NCBI RefSeq assembly: GCF_003430825.1
Contig: NZ_CP024047.1
Coordinates: 1,364,001-1,428,000, forward strand
Source of the DNA: Natrarchaeobaculum sulfurireducens
GTDB lineage: Archaea > Halobacteriota > Halobacteria > Halobacteriales > Natrialbaceae
Length of the DNA: 64,000 nucleotides
Direction: 5' to 3'
Made by a program: the position numbers and the translations under genes. The notes below the pieces were generated by a model, which searched no databases, was not told the DNA's origin, and saw only the letters and a list, made by a program, of their open reading frames with translations. Below, in pieces: positions 43,228-52,697 of this stretch. How positions within the stretch are numbered: the first letter of the stretch is position 1; each line of letters starts with the position of its first letter.

Positions 43228-43620
43228 ATGGTCGAAGAGCGGATCACCGACGGGAACCGAATCGCCCAGTTGCTCGCCTCGGAGCTCGATGGGCGCGAGG
43301 ACCGCGGCCTCGAGCGGGTCGCCGTAACGAACGCGGATCGGGACGTCGAGCCGACGGCCGACGGCGCTCGAGCCTACGACGTGGTCGTGACCGACGGGGA
43401 CGACGAGACTCGCTTCGCACGGGTATTCGTCCACGACGATCGGGCCCGACTCGAGTTCGAGGCCGGCCAGGAGGTCGCCGCCGAGGCGGGCGAGTCGGTC
43501 GACCTTCGCGTGCGTCCGAAAGCCGTCGAACCGCCACGGACGCTCGTGTTCGTCGAGAGCGGGGCCGCGGTGAAACGGGCGTCAGACGTCGTCCAGCGGG
43601 TCGCAACACAGCTCCGATAG
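43228..43620 (+). CDS. conserved haloarchaeal hypothetical protein
   Basis: 130 residues, acidic, soluble. An N-terminal helix (DGNRIAQLLASELDG), several beta strands (AYDVVVTDGDD, RFARVFVHDDRARLEFE) and a C-terminal helix (KRASDVVQRVATQLR). The layout resembles a small sandwich domain that is widespread in Halobacteria; I do not recognise a function. It lies 58 bp after the DUF2240 gene, so the three genes may be co-transcribed. Confidence 0.65.
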   Translation: MVEERITDGNRIAQLLASELDGREDRGLERVAVTNADRDVEPTADGARAYDVVVTDGDDETRFARVFVHDDRARLEFEAGQEVAAEAGESVDLRVRPKAVEPPRTLVFVESGAAVKRASDVVQRVATQLR

Positions 43621-43658
43621 GATCTCGGATGCCAATCGGTCCGTCGAGGGCGAGCGGA

Positions 43659-43913
43659 TCAATCGGTTTTGTCCGTGGGTGGATAGCCCTTGTACATGAC
43701 CCTGAACAAACAGTACACCAGCCCGTAGGTGAAACCGAATACGACTGCGTGCTCGAGCGAGATGATACCAGCCACCCCGATGAGTGAAATCACGATGAAC
43801 GGAGCGAAAAAGTGAAGCAGGGTGTACGCAAGCGGGTGTGAGTCGATCCACGAATCCCACCACTCGAACCACGGGTCCCACCAGTACGATTCAGCATCCT
43901 GACTAGACTCCAT
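43659..43913 (-). CDS. small two-helix membrane protein
   Basis: 84 residues from ATG 43913 (MESSQDAESYWWDPWFEWW). An aromatic N-terminal segment with seven Trp is followed by two helices (LLHFFAPFIVISLIGVAGII and HAVVFGFTYGLVYCLFRVM) and a polar tail. Thirty more codons are open upstream but overlap the next gene's region and are not similar in composition. No family recognised; the Trp-rich segment may lie at the membrane surface. Confidence 0.5.
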   Translation of the reverse strand: MESSQDAESYWWDPWFEWWDSWIDSHPLAYTLLHFFAPFIVISLIGVAGIISLEHAVVFGFTYGLVYCLFRVMYKGYPPTDKTD

Positions 43914-43999
43914 ACTGTAGAACGTGGGGGCAATCGTTGATAAACACTTCCACAATTGTGAAAATAGCCCCACCGGCCGCATCCTGACAGGAGCGGGGA

Positions 44000-44248
44000 T
44001 CACCTCGCTAATCGGTTGTACAGCCAGCCGAAGACGTAGCCGAGGACGAACGCGTCGACGAACCCGAGGAGCGTCCCCCAGACGAGGTCGCCTGGTTCCC
44101 GACTGTAGCCGGGATAGATGTCCTCGAGCAGCAGTCGCCAGCGTTCGCCGTAGTCGGTGCCAGCGAACAGCTCGAGCAGGAAAACGACGAGGCTCCAGAT
44201 GATTCCGGCCGAGAGGCCGAGCGCACGTGAGTCGACGGGCCCAGTCAT
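44000..44248 (-). CDS. small membrane protein (holin-like annotation in haloarchaea)
   Basis: 82 residues from ATG 44248 (MTGPVDSRALGLSAGIIWSL). Two hydrophobic helices (LSAGIIWSLVVFLLELFAG and LVWGTLLGFVDAFVLGYVFG) with an acidic loop between them (ERWRLLLEDIYPGY). Proteins of this form in haloarchaea are often labelled bacteriophage holin, but nothing viral is near. Probably a small chromosomal membrane protein. Confidence 0.55.
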   Translation of the reverse strand: MTGPVDSRALGLSAGIIWSLVVFLLELFAGTDYGERWRLLLEDIYPGYSREPGDLVWGTLLGFVDAFVLGYVFGWLYNRLAR

Positions 44249-44311
44249 AGTGTCAGCTAGAACGGACAGCCCCATTACAGCTCCCCTGAGATCGAAGGCT
44301 CGAGGCCGCGC

Positions 44312-44971
44312 TCACTCGCGGCCAGCGACGACCGCCGGGATCTCGGTCGCGACCGCCGCCTGTCGAACGTGTGCGATGGCCCGCGGGTCCGGGTCGGGGC
44401 CGTCCTCGAGGAGGACCTGAATCACGTCCATCCCCGCGTTCGTGGCCCCGTAGACGTCGGCATCGACCTCGTCGCCGACGTAGACCACGTCACCGGGTGC
44501 AACTGCAAGTGCGTCAGCGATCGCGTCGAACGCCCGCCGGTCGGGTTTTCCGGCCTCGAGTTCGCCCGTCACGAGCGCGGCGTCGAAGGCGTCCTCCCAG
44601 CCCAGCGTCTCGAGTTTGTCGCGCTGGGCACGGACGGGGCCGTTGGTAAGCAACCCGACGCGATAGCTGTCCCTGAGTTCGGCGAGCATTTCCTCGACGC
44701 CAGGGAGGGGCTCGAGCGTCTCGGCGATCGTCTCGCGGTAAGCTCTGGCGAGTTCGACGGGGTCGGCCTCGGCCTCGCGGTCGGCGAGCAAGTCCGCGAA
44801 AATCGGCTCGCGCGTCTCGCGCGTGAGGTTTCGACGGTGGGCCTCCAGGTACTCCTCGCGGGTCAGTGTCGGCGCGTCGGCGGCGTCGACGGCCTCCCGG
44901 AGAATAGTCGTGCGATCCCGTCGCGGGACGGCGAGCGTGTAATCGAGGTCGAAGACGACCGCCCGTGGCAT
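44312..44971 (-). CDS. HAD-family hydrolase
   Basis: 219 residues from ATG 44971 (MPRAVVFDLDYTLAV). HAD motifs: FDLDYT (D8 nucleophile, D10), LLTNGP (motif II), GKPDRRAFD (Lys, motif III) and VYVGDEVDADV (motif IV). A helical cap between 18 and 90 places it in HAD subfamily IA. It should remove phosphate from a small metabolite in the cytoplasm; the substrate is not known. A 45-codon upstream frame overlaps the antiporter promoter region and is a shadow. Confidence 0.88.
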   Translation of the reverse strand: MPRAVVFDLDYTLAVPRRDRTTILREAVDAADAPTLTREEYLEAHRRNLTRETREPIFADLLADREAEADPVELARAYRETIAETLEPLPGVEEMLAELRDSYRVGLLTNGPVRAQRDKLETLGWEDAFDAALVTGELEAGKPDRRAFDAIADALAVAPGDVVYVGDEVDADVYGATNAGMDVIQVLLEDGPDPDPRAIAHVRQAAVATEIPAVVAGRE

Positions 44972-45153
44972 AGCCGTCAGAGGGGGCTCGAGGGGGTTGA
45001 ACCTATCCCTTCGGGCCGACGTGGCTGGACTATGGCCAAAAACAGTGGCGGGCGCGGTCAGCTGAGGCCATATCGGCGAGGTCGTCCGAATGGGGCTGCT
45101 GGACATCGGGTTTCGACACCGTTAATTCACCACGCCGGATTCGTCCGAACAGA

Positions 45154-46914
45154 ATGGTCTCTGAGGTAACGCTCACCGTCGATCTCGCCATTATTTTGCT
45201 GGGTGCGACGCTTGCCGGCTTCGTCGCGAAACGGACGGGCCAGCCGACGATCATCGCGTACATCGTCGCGGGGGTCGTCATGGGACCGGCGGCCCTCGGT
45301 ATCGTCGAGGTTAGCGAGCTCACCGAGTTGCTCTCCGAACTCGGCCTCGCGTTCTTGCTGTTTTTACTCGGGATCAAGATGCGACTCGACGAGGTCCAAC
45401 ACGTTCTCTCACCGATCGTCAAAATCTCGATCCCTCAGATGACGGTGGTCTTTCTCGCTGGGTTCGGCATCGCGCTCGCGTTGCCGCCGTTTGGCCTCCT
45501 CGAGGCGTTTCTGATCGGATTAGCGGTGATGTACAGTTCGACGGCGGTCGTCATCAAGATGTTAAACGACAAAGACGAGGCGACGTCGTTACACGGGAAA
45601 ATCGACGTCGGCGTCCTCCTCGTCCAGGACATCGTCGTCGTCATCATCCTGGCGGTGCTCGCGGCCGGGCGGCCGGACGACCTCGCCGAAGTCGCGACGA
45701 CGCTCGCCGTCGTCCTCGTGCTCGTCGCCATCGTTACCCTCGCGGCTATCGGTGCCTCCCGATCGGTGCTGCCGACGGTGTTCCGTCGTATCGCCGACGA
45801 TAAGGAGGTGTTCTTCCTCGTCGCTATCGCCTGGGCGTTCCTGTTCGTCTTCGTCTCCGACAACGTCAATCTCTTTCTCGCCCCCTTCGGCATCGAGGCC
45901 TATCTCTCGATCGAGATGGGGGCGTTCATGGCAGGGCTGGCGATCGCCCAGCTCCCCTACAGCAAGGAACTGCAGGACCGGGTCAACCCGCTGACGGACC
46001 TGTTCGTCATGGTGTTTTTCGTCTCGGTCGCCCTCGACTTAGAGGCCGCCCAGTTGCTGGCTCACTGGCAGGAAGCGATCCTCGCCGCGCTGGTGTTGAT
46101 GCCCGTGAAATTCCTCGTGTTCTTCTACCTGATCGACTGGCAGGGCTTTGACTCCGAGACGACGTTCCTCGGCTCGATCAACATGATCCAGGTCAGCGAG
46201 TTCGGCATCATCGTCGCCGCCGTCGCTTTCGAAGGCGGGTTCATCGAGGCCGAGGTGCTCGGGTTCATGACGCTGCTGGCGATCTTCACGATGGCCGTCT
46301 CGGTGTACTTCGTCGAGTTCAACCACGCGTTATACGAGCGGTTCGAGCCGACGATCTCCCGCTGGACTGGCGACGGCGAGTTCGGGGGCGGGAAACGTGA
46401 ATACAGCGGTCACGCAGTCGTCGTCGGTTACGACGACGTGACGCGGAATGCGCTTCCGATCCTCGACGCACACTACGAGGACGTGGTCGTCATCGACCGG
46501 ACGGTCGGACACATCGAGGCGCTCAAAGAAGAGGGATACGACGCCATCTTTGGAGATGCCCACAACGCCACCATCCGGAAAGATGCGGCGGTGAAGAAAG
46601 CGGACTTTGTCCTCTCCTCGTCGGTCCAGCCGACGGTGAACGAAGTGTTGCTCAGGGAGGCCAACGACGACGCGACCACGTTCGTCGAAGCGAAGCGCAT
46701 CGACCATGCGCGCGACTTCTACGACAGCGGTGCACACTGCGTGATCATGACCCCGTATCTCTCAGCCGACAGACTCTCGGAGTACCTCCGGTCGTACCTC
46801 GAGGGAGCGGAAGAGGTTTTGGACGAAGCGATCGACGGCGACGTCGAACTGTTGCAAACGGCGAATCCGTTCCCGGATCCCCGCAACCAGCTCGAGGGTG
46901 GTCTCGATGAGTGA
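45154..46914 (+). CDS. CPA2 cation:proton antiporter, A-type of pair 1, RCK-like domain with degenerate glycine motif
   Basis: 586 residues: about twelve helices (1-385) with QPTIIAYIVAGVVMGP, LGLAFLLFLLGIKM and GKIDVGVLLVQDIVV (acidic VQD of CPA2 exchangers), then a cytoplasmic TrkA-N/RCK-like domain from about 410 (HAVVVGYDDVTRNALPILDAH). Its Rossmann loop is GYDDVT instead of GxGxxG, and the acidic nucleotide residue is replaced (VVVIDRT). It exchanges K+ or Na+ for protons. Its stop overlaps the start of the B-type gene by 8 bp. Confidence 0.88.
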   Translation: MVSEVTLTVDLAIILLGATLAGFVAKRTGQPTIIAYIVAGVVMGPAALGIVEVSELTELLSELGLAFLLFLLGIKMRLDEVQHVLSPIVKISIPQMTVVFLAGFGIALALPPFGLLEAFLIGLAVMYSSTAVVIKMLNDKDEATSLHGKIDVGVLLVQDIVVVIILAVLAAGRPDDLAEVATTLAVVLVLVAIVTLAAIGASRSVLPTVFRRIADDKEVFFLVAIAWAFLFVFVSDNVNLFLAPFGIEAYLSIEMGAFMAGLAIAQLPYSKELQDRVNPLTDLFVMVFFVSVALDLEAAQLLAHWQEAILAALVLMPVKFLVFFYLIDWQGFDSETTFLGSINMIQVSEFGIIVAAVAFEGGFIEAEVLGFMTLLAIFTMAVSVYFVEFNHALYERFEPTISRWTGDGEFGGGKREYSGHAVVVGYDDVTRNALPILDAHYEDVVVIDRTVGHIEALKEEGYDAIFGDAHNATIRKDAAVKKADFVLSSSVQPTVNEVLLREANDDATTFVEAKRIDHARDFYDSGAHCVIMTPYLSADRLSEYLRSYLEGAEEVLDEAIDGDVELLQTANPFPDPRNQLEGGLDE

Positions 46915-48598
46915 GTTGCTCACCGCGGTCTCGATACTCTTCATCGTGGCAGGGCCGTTCCTGGTCCTCGCCAACCGGTTTGGCCTGCCGACGGTGCCGG
47001 CGCTGGTCCTCGCCGGAGTCGTCGCCGGGTGGGTACTCGAACCGGACCCACTGCTCGAACTCGCGTACTACGGGATCGCCCTCCTCGTGTTCACGTTCGG
47101 TGCCCGGATCGATCTCGAAGCGATTCGGACGGTGATCGTCGACGGAGAACTCGCGGCGATCGGACAGATTCTCGTCGTCGGGTCGCTCGGTGTCGGGTTT
47201 GCCGTCGTCCTCGGCGTGTCGCCGACCGACGCAGTCTACCTCGGAATCGCTGCTGCACTCTCGTCGACCATCGTCGGGACGGCGCTGCTCCAGCGGGAGA
47301 TCATCATGGATCTCGTCTACGGCCGACTGTCCCAGTCGCTGCACTTCGTCCAGGATCTGCTCGCTATCCTCTTCGTGCTTCTCCTCGGCGCTGGCACGCT
47401 CGAGGCGGACTACGTGGTTCCGGCGCTTGCCGCAGGTGTGGCGCTGTTGCTCGCGGCTATCTTCGTCAACCGATATCTGTTCGACGTCATGGGTCGACTC
47501 GCGGGAGACTCGGACGAACTCATGATCCTTGGCGTCATCACGTTGCTCGCGGCGTTCGTCGGCGTCGCCGAGTTCGTCGGCGTCTCGATCGTCGTCGGGG
47601 CCTTCGCTGCCGGGCTCGCCGTTCGACACGACCCCGTCGAGTATCTCGGCCTGTTCAACGGCCTCCAGTCGCTCAGGGACTTCTTCGTCGCGATCTTCTT
47701 CGTCACGATCGGGGCGCTCGTCGTCTTCCCGTTCGTCGAAGTCGGGTGGGCCGAGTCCGTCGAGAAACTGCTGCTGGCCGGGGGCCTCGTGCTCCTGACC
47801 GCGGTGGTGAAACCGGCCGTCACCACAGCGATTCTGGTGGCTCGCGGCTACGAGGCCCGCTCGGCGACGCTCGCCAGCCTCAACACCGACCAGGTCAGCG
47901 AGTTCGCGCTCATCATCGCCATCCAGGCGCTCCTGCTTGGGGCGGTGAGCCCGTCGGTCTTCGACGCGATCATCCTCGCGGCGGCGGTGACGATGATCAC
48001 CTCGAGTCTCACCCACCGGTACAACGAGGAAATCTATCGAGCGCTCGCCGACCGTGGTGTCATCAGCGGCCGGCACGACCGAATCGACGAGTGGAGCGAC
48101 GTGCCAGCGGATCTCACGGACCACGTGATCGTCGTCGGTTACGGCCGACAGGGACAGAAGCTGGTCGAGACCTGCGAAGAACTGGGACAGCCCTACGTCG
48201 TCATCGAGAACGATCCCGCCCGCAGAGGAGCCGTTACGATCGACTGTGAAGCCGCCGTCATCGGGGACGCGATGGAAGATTATACCTGGGAGAAGGCGAA
48301 CGTCGACGACGCGAAACTCATCGTCTCGACGGTCGACTCCCGGCTTGTCTCGCGGCGTATCCTCTCGCTCGACGTCGACGCCGACGTGACGCTACGGGCT
48401 GGCGACCGGGAAACCGCCCTGGAACTGGTCGACGAGGGAGCGCTGTACGTCGGCCACCCAGACCTGCTCGCGGGCCAGCAACTGGCCCACCAGATCCAGG
48501 CGGTACTCGCCGGCGACCTGACGCGTGAGGAGTTGCGAGAACGACAGCGAGGCGAACTCGAGCGTCTCGCCGACTACGTCCCGCTTCACCTTCGTTAA
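46907..48598 (+). CDS. CPA2 cation:proton antiporter, B-type of pair 1, with canonical RCK domain
   Basis: 563 residues from ATG 46907, which lies in the last codons of the A-type gene. Twelve helices (FGLPTVPALVLAGVVAGW and SLHFVQDLLAILFVLLLGAG with acidic VQD), then TrkA-N with canonical GYGRQGQKLV near 411 and an acidic pair for the ribose (YVVIENDPARRG), then a TrkA-C-like region (ELVDEGALYVGHPDLLAGQQ). NAD(H) or another nucleotide likely gates transport. Translational coupling with the A-type suggests a heteromer. Confidence 0.88.
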   Translation: MSELLTAVSILFIVAGPFLVLANRFGLPTVPALVLAGVVAGWVLEPDPLLELAYYGIALLVFTFGARIDLEAIRTVIVDGELAAIGQILVVGSLGVGFAVVLGVSPTDAVYLGIAAALSSTIVGTALLQREIIMDLVYGRLSQSLHFVQDLLAILFVLLLGAGTLEADYVVPALAAGVALLLAAIFVNRYLFDVMGRLAGDSDELMILGVITLLAAFVGVAEFVGVSIVVGAFAAGLAVRHDPVEYLGLFNGLQSLRDFFVAIFFVTIGALVVFPFVEVGWAESVEKLLLAGGLVLLTAVVKPAVTTAILVARGYEARSATLASLNTDQVSEFALIIAIQALLLGAVSPSVFDAIILAAAVTMITSSLTHRYNEEIYRALADRGVISGRHDRIDEWSDVPADLTDHVIVVGYGRQGQKLVETCEELGQPYVVIENDPARRGAVTIDCEAAVIGDAMEDYTWEKANVDDAKLIVSTVDSRLVSRRILSLDVDADVTLRAGDRETALELVDEGALYVGHPDLLAGQQLAHQIQAVLAGDLTREELRERQRGELERLADYVPLHLR

Positions 48599-48702
48599 CT
48601 CCGAAGCGGCTCTCGACCGCCAGGGAGCGTCCCGTCGGGGGTCCAACGCTCCGTAGCCGAGAGATCACCACGATTTTGTCGTCGGCGTCGGTACATCCTG
48701 TC

Positions 48703-48897
48703 GTGTTCGACACCAGTCAGGCACTCCGGATCGGCCGCAACCTTCTCGTCTACACCGTTGGCGTCGCACTACTGGTCGTCGCTGCACTCGGACTGGCCGA
48801 CGCGATCGACCTCGAGACGATCATCGCCGCGCCGCTGTTCGTCGTGGGACTGGTCCTCGTTCTCGTCGTCCACGAGCACTTTGGCGGCCCGGTGTGA
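48703..48897 (+). CDS. small membrane protein between the antiporter pairs
   Basis: 64 residues from a GTG at 48703 (VFDTSQALRIGRN). Two hydrophobic helices (LLVYTVGVALLVVAALGLA and IIAAPLFVVGLVLVLVVHEH) joined by a short acidic loop. In Halobacteria small proteins of this form are common. Position at the axis of the mirror-image antiporter pairs is noted, with no known function. Confidence 0.5.
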   Translation: MFDTSQALRIGRNLLVYTVGVALLVVAALGLADAIDLETIIAAPLFVVGLVLVLVVHEHFGGPV

Positions 48898-49053
48898 GCC
48901 GCCACTTCCGGCTTCTTTCGAGCGAGCAGCCTCGTTCAGCGCCCACAGAGTCGTGACCTGTTAGCGGTAGCATATGGATGGACCGTACCGGTGGCCGTCG
49001 CAATCTCTCGACACGCTATCGATCCGTGAAGAGAACCTCAGCAGCCGCCGAGA

Positions 49054-50748
49054 TCAGAGCCGTTCCTCGCGTGTCGCAAAGCCGTAGCGCTCGAGCGTTC
49101 GGAAATAATCCCGTTGTGCTCGCTCGAGTTCGTCCGGTTCCGTCTCGCCCGCGGCGAGGTCCTCGACGGTCACAACTAACTGTTCACCCGCGAGGACGTC
49201 CGGGACGGCGACGTGAGTCGCACCCGCATCGAGCAGTTCGTCCGCCTCGGCTGCCGATTCTGACCGGAGCATGACGTCGGCGTCGGTCTCGAGGTCGAGT
49301 ACCATCTCCGACACCGGCCGGTGGTCGACCGTCGAGCAGATGAGCGCCGCTTCTTCGACCTGTGCTTTCTCCCAGGTGTACGCCGCGAGCGCATCGCCGA
49401 GCACGTAATTGCGACATTCGGCATCGAGTTCGTCCCACAGCACGGGGTCGTTCTCCACGACGACGTACGGCGTCTCGTGTTCCTCGAGTCTCTCGACGAT
49501 ACGGCGACCGATTCGGCCGTACCCGACCACGACGACGTGTTCGGAGAGGTCGTCGACGCTGCTACGCTCGTCGACTTTTCGCGTGTGTTGACCGTGAAAC
49601 AGCCTGGCGACGACGGTCTCGAAAACGACGTCTTCGGTCCGTCGTCCCAGGAACGTCAGGAGCATCGTCACCGCCGCCGCGAGGATGATCGCGTCGAACA
49701 TCGGATCGGCAATCGTCCCCATCAACAGCGCCTGGATGGCGATGATGAGCGCGAACTCGCTGACCTGATTGAGACTCGAGCCAGCCAGAAATGCCGTTCG
49801 GGTGTCGTAGCCCTCGTAGACGAACGACACGAGGTGAACGAGCGGGTTCACAAAGAGGACGAGCGCTGAGAGTGCACCCGCGATGACGAGCACCTCGAGC
49901 GATGGGACCGCGACCAGCGCGCCGACGGTAACGAAGAAGATGGCGACGAAGAAGTCGGTGATCGAGTCGATTCCGTTCTGGACCTCGAGTGCCTGCGTGC
50001 CGTCGCTTCGGATGGCGACGCCAGCGGCGAAGGCCCCGACGACGATCGAGAGACCGATGTACTCCGCGGCCGCGAGAAACGCGATCAGAATCGAGATGCT
50101 CCCGACGAGGACGAGTTCGCCGTCACCGTCAGCCAGTCGAACTACAATCGGGAAGCCATGGCGGTAGATGAACAGCCCTGTGAGGACCAACACGACCCCG
50201 TAGCCGATCTGGGCGGCGATGGCATCGGCCGTGACGACCGTTGTGCTGAGGATCAACAGCAACGCGATCGCGACCAGATCGTCGAAGAAGTGGATCGACG
50301 ATGCCAGCCGACCATGGACGAGATTCTCGCGGATCTCCGTCCCGAGCAAGACGCCGCCGACCAGCGAGGAGCTCAGGATAACGGCCGCAGCGAAGTAGAC
50401 AGCGTTGCGAACCGGATCGGCGAAGCCGAACAGATCGCCGAAGAAGTAGCCGACTCCGAAGGCGATCGGCGCGACGACGACCAGTTGCGTGACGGCGGCG
50501 ACTTCTGCGTCGCGAAGCACCGTCTCGACGTCCCCGAAGTCGATCCGAATCGCGAAGGCGAACACGAGGAATGCGATTCCCCACTGGGCGAGCACGATGA
50601 TCTCCGCTTCCGTGACGAACCGCCCCGCGATCAGTCCCGCGATGATGTAAAACGGAATCGGCGAGAGACCGAACTGGTTCGCAAGCAGCGACAGGACCCC
50701 AGCCGTCACGAAGACGACCGCCAGCGCGATCACCAGTTCCTCAGCCAT
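49054..50748 (-). CDS. CPA2 cation:proton antiporter, B-type of pair 2, with canonical RCK domain
   Basis: 564 residues from ATG 50748; 48 more codons are open upstream but overlap the A-type gene. Twelve helices with FGLSPIPFYIIAGLIAGRFV, an SSIHFFDDLVAIALLLIL segment (FDD where the other copy has VQD), then TrkA-N GYGRIGRRIVERLEE near residue 414 and acidic VVENDPVLW, and a TrkA-C tail. Overlaps the A-type gene end by 8 bp. Mirror image of pair 1, so the two pairs are paralogous. Confidence 0.88.
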   Translation of the reverse strand: MAEELVIALAVVFVTAGVLSLLANQFGLSPIPFYIIAGLIAGRFVTEAEIIVLAQWGIAFLVFAFAIRIDFGDVETVLRDAEVAAVTQLVVVAPIAFGVGYFFGDLFGFADPVRNAVYFAAAVILSSSLVGGVLLGTEIRENLVHGRLASSIHFFDDLVAIALLLILSTTVVTADAIAAQIGYGVVLVLTGLFIYRHGFPIVVRLADGDGELVLVGSISILIAFLAAAEYIGLSIVVGAFAAGVAIRSDGTQALEVQNGIDSITDFFVAIFFVTVGALVAVPSLEVLVIAGALSALVLFVNPLVHLVSFVYEGYDTRTAFLAGSSLNQVSEFALIIAIQALLMGTIADPMFDAIILAAAVTMLLTFLGRRTEDVVFETVVARLFHGQHTRKVDERSSVDDLSEHVVVVGYGRIGRRIVERLEEHETPYVVVENDPVLWDELDAECRNYVLGDALAAYTWEKAQVEEAALICSTVDHRPVSEMVLDLETDADVMLRSESAAEADELLDAGATHVAVPDVLAGEQLVVTVEDLAAGETEPDELERAQRDYFRTLERYGFATREERL

Positions 50749-52522
50749 CGAACTCACCTCCGGACGTCTCGTCGACATCGGGGTCGGCGGTCGACGCCGG
50801 GTCGATTCGTCTCTCGCGCGCCTCGAGGCGGTCCGCGGATCGTCGGTGCTGGCCTCGGACGCGCTCGACGTCTCGAGCGACTGCGTCGTCAAACGCGTCT
50901 CGGTTCGTGACGTACAGTTCGACGTACTCGGTCAGCTTCTCGGCTGCGAGATGTGACGTCATGATGACGTAGGTCGCACCGCGGTCGTAGAGCGCGCGGG
51001 CGTCACCGATCCGCTCGGCTTCGACGAAGACCGTCGCGTCGTCGGCGACCTCCGCGAGCAACGCTTCGTTCACTTCGCGTTCGACGCTCGAACTCAACAC
51101 GAACGCCGCACCCTTGAGGTTCGCTTCCTTGCGGACTTCGGTGTGGCGGAAGTCACCGAAGACGAACTCGTAGCGGCCTTCGGCCTCGAGTTTCTCGATG
51201 TGGTCGGTCTGGCGGTCGATGACGACGACCTCGCCGTAGCGGTCCTCGAGCAGCGAAAGCGCCTGTTCGGTGATCTCGTCGTAGCCGATGGCGATCGCGT
51301 GCCCCTCGTAGGTGCCTATCTCGGCGTCTTTCTCGTCGTCGGAGTCGAACCGGCTAAACCACGGCTCGAGTCGCTCGTAGATCGCGTGGTTGTAGGCGAT
51401 GAGGTACGTCGAGATGCTCATCGTCAACAGCGCCATGAGGCTCAGATAGCCGAGTACGTCGGAGCCGATGTAGCCCTGTTCGATCGCGAGCGCCCCGACG
51501 ATGAGTGAGAATTCGCTGACCTGCACCATGTTGAGCGAGCCCAGGAACGAGGTTTCGACGCCGAATCCTTCGCGGTCGATGAGATAGAACATGATCCAGA
51601 AGTTGCCGATCATCAGGACGATCGAGGCGACGATCGCCTGCCACCAGTAAGCGAGTAGGCTCGAGAGGCCATCGATCTGGAGGCCGATCGTGGCGAAGAA
51701 GACGAGAATGAAGAAGTCGGTGATCGGGGTGATCCGATCCTCCAGCTCTTTACTGTAGGGCAACTGCGCGATGCTGATGCCTGCGAGGAACGCACCGACT
51801 TTCGGATCGAGGTCGGCACCTTCGGCGATGGCGACGAACAGAAATGCCCAGGCGATGGCGACGATGAGGAACACGTCCTTGTTGTCCGCGATACGTCGGA
51901 ACAGGCCCGGGAGGATGTACCGAGACGATAGAAGCGAGAAGATACCGATGAACGACATCATGACGAGGATGATCCCGAGAGTCGATGCGATGTCCGCTGG
52001 TCCACCGAGTTCGTCGGTCGCGAACAGTGCGAGGACGATTACGAGGTAGATGTCCTGGACGATGAGCACGCCGACGTCGATCTTCCCCGGCAGGCTGGTG
52101 ATCTCGTCTTTGTCGGTGAGGATCTTGACGATGATCGGCGTCGCGCCGAACACCGTTGCGAGCGCGATAACCAGGATTTCCTCCGTAGCGAAACCGAGCG
52201 CCCACGCCACGAGGAACGCGAGCGCCGTCTGGAGAACCGTCTGTCCGACGGCGACGTTCGTCACTGCCGGAAGGATCTCACGAATATCCTCGAACCGCAT
52301 CTTCAGCCCGAGCAAGAACAGCAGGAACGCAAAGCCGAGGTCGGCCATCAGTTCGACCAACCCCTCGTTGGTCACGATATCGAACGCGACCGGACCGAGA
52401 AGAATCCCCGTGAGGATGTACGCGATGATCGTCGGCTGGCCCGTCTGGCGAGCGATAAGGCCGATGACCGTCGCGACGACGACGATGATCGCGAAATCAG
52501 CAGCGAGTGCAATTTCACTCAT
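50741..52522 (-). CDS. CPA2 cation:proton antiporter, A-type of pair 2, RCK-like domain with degenerate glycine motif
   Basis: 593 residues starting MSEIALAADFAIIVVVATVI. Exchanger marks: QPTIIAYILTGILLGPVAFD, LGFAFLLFLLGLKM and GKIDVGVLIVQDIYLVIVLA. Its RCK-like domain has GYDEITEQALSLLED (GYDxxT instead of GxGxxG) and VVVIDRQTDHIEKLE, the same change as in the pair 1 A-type. The C-terminal tail is acidic and disordered. Acts with the downstream B-type gene. Confidence 0.88.
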   Translation of the reverse strand: MSEIALAADFAIIVVVATVIGLIARQTGQPTIIAYILTGILLGPVAFDIVTNEGLVELMADLGFAFLLFLLGLKMRFEDIREILPAVTNVAVGQTVLQTALAFLVAWALGFATEEILVIALATVFGATPIIVKILTDKDEITSLPGKIDVGVLIVQDIYLVIVLALFATDELGGPADIASTLGIILVMMSFIGIFSLLSSRYILPGLFRRIADNKDVFLIVAIAWAFLFVAIAEGADLDPKVGAFLAGISIAQLPYSKELEDRITPITDFFILVFFATIGLQIDGLSSLLAYWWQAIVASIVLMIGNFWIMFYLIDREGFGVETSFLGSLNMVQVSEFSLIVGALAIEQGYIGSDVLGYLSLMALLTMSISTYLIAYNHAIYERLEPWFSRFDSDDEKDAEIGTYEGHAIAIGYDEITEQALSLLEDRYGEVVVIDRQTDHIEKLEAEGRYEFVFGDFRHTEVRKEANLKGAAFVLSSSVEREVNEALLAEVADDATVFVEAERIGDARALYDRGATYVIMTSHLAAEKLTEYVELYVTNRDAFDDAVARDVERVRGQHRRSADRLEARERRIDPASTADPDVDETSGGEFDG

Positions 52523-52697
52523 CGTCTGATAAGTCGTTTCACACTCTCTCCGTGATGCCTAAACGTGTTTTCATACGCTGAGTGGACGTGAGACGATACC
52601 ACAGCGGCGACTCGAGTTCGGGACTGGCGACGGCCTCGAGGGGAGCGACGCCGGGGGAGACGAAACCCTTTCGCCCCAACTCGACCGAGTGGTTCGT

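Noticed and set aside
44000-44248. Evidence for a provirus from the holin-like gene
   Set aside because: No integrase, capsid, terminase or attachment site is seen nearby; neighbours are ordinary chromosomal genes.
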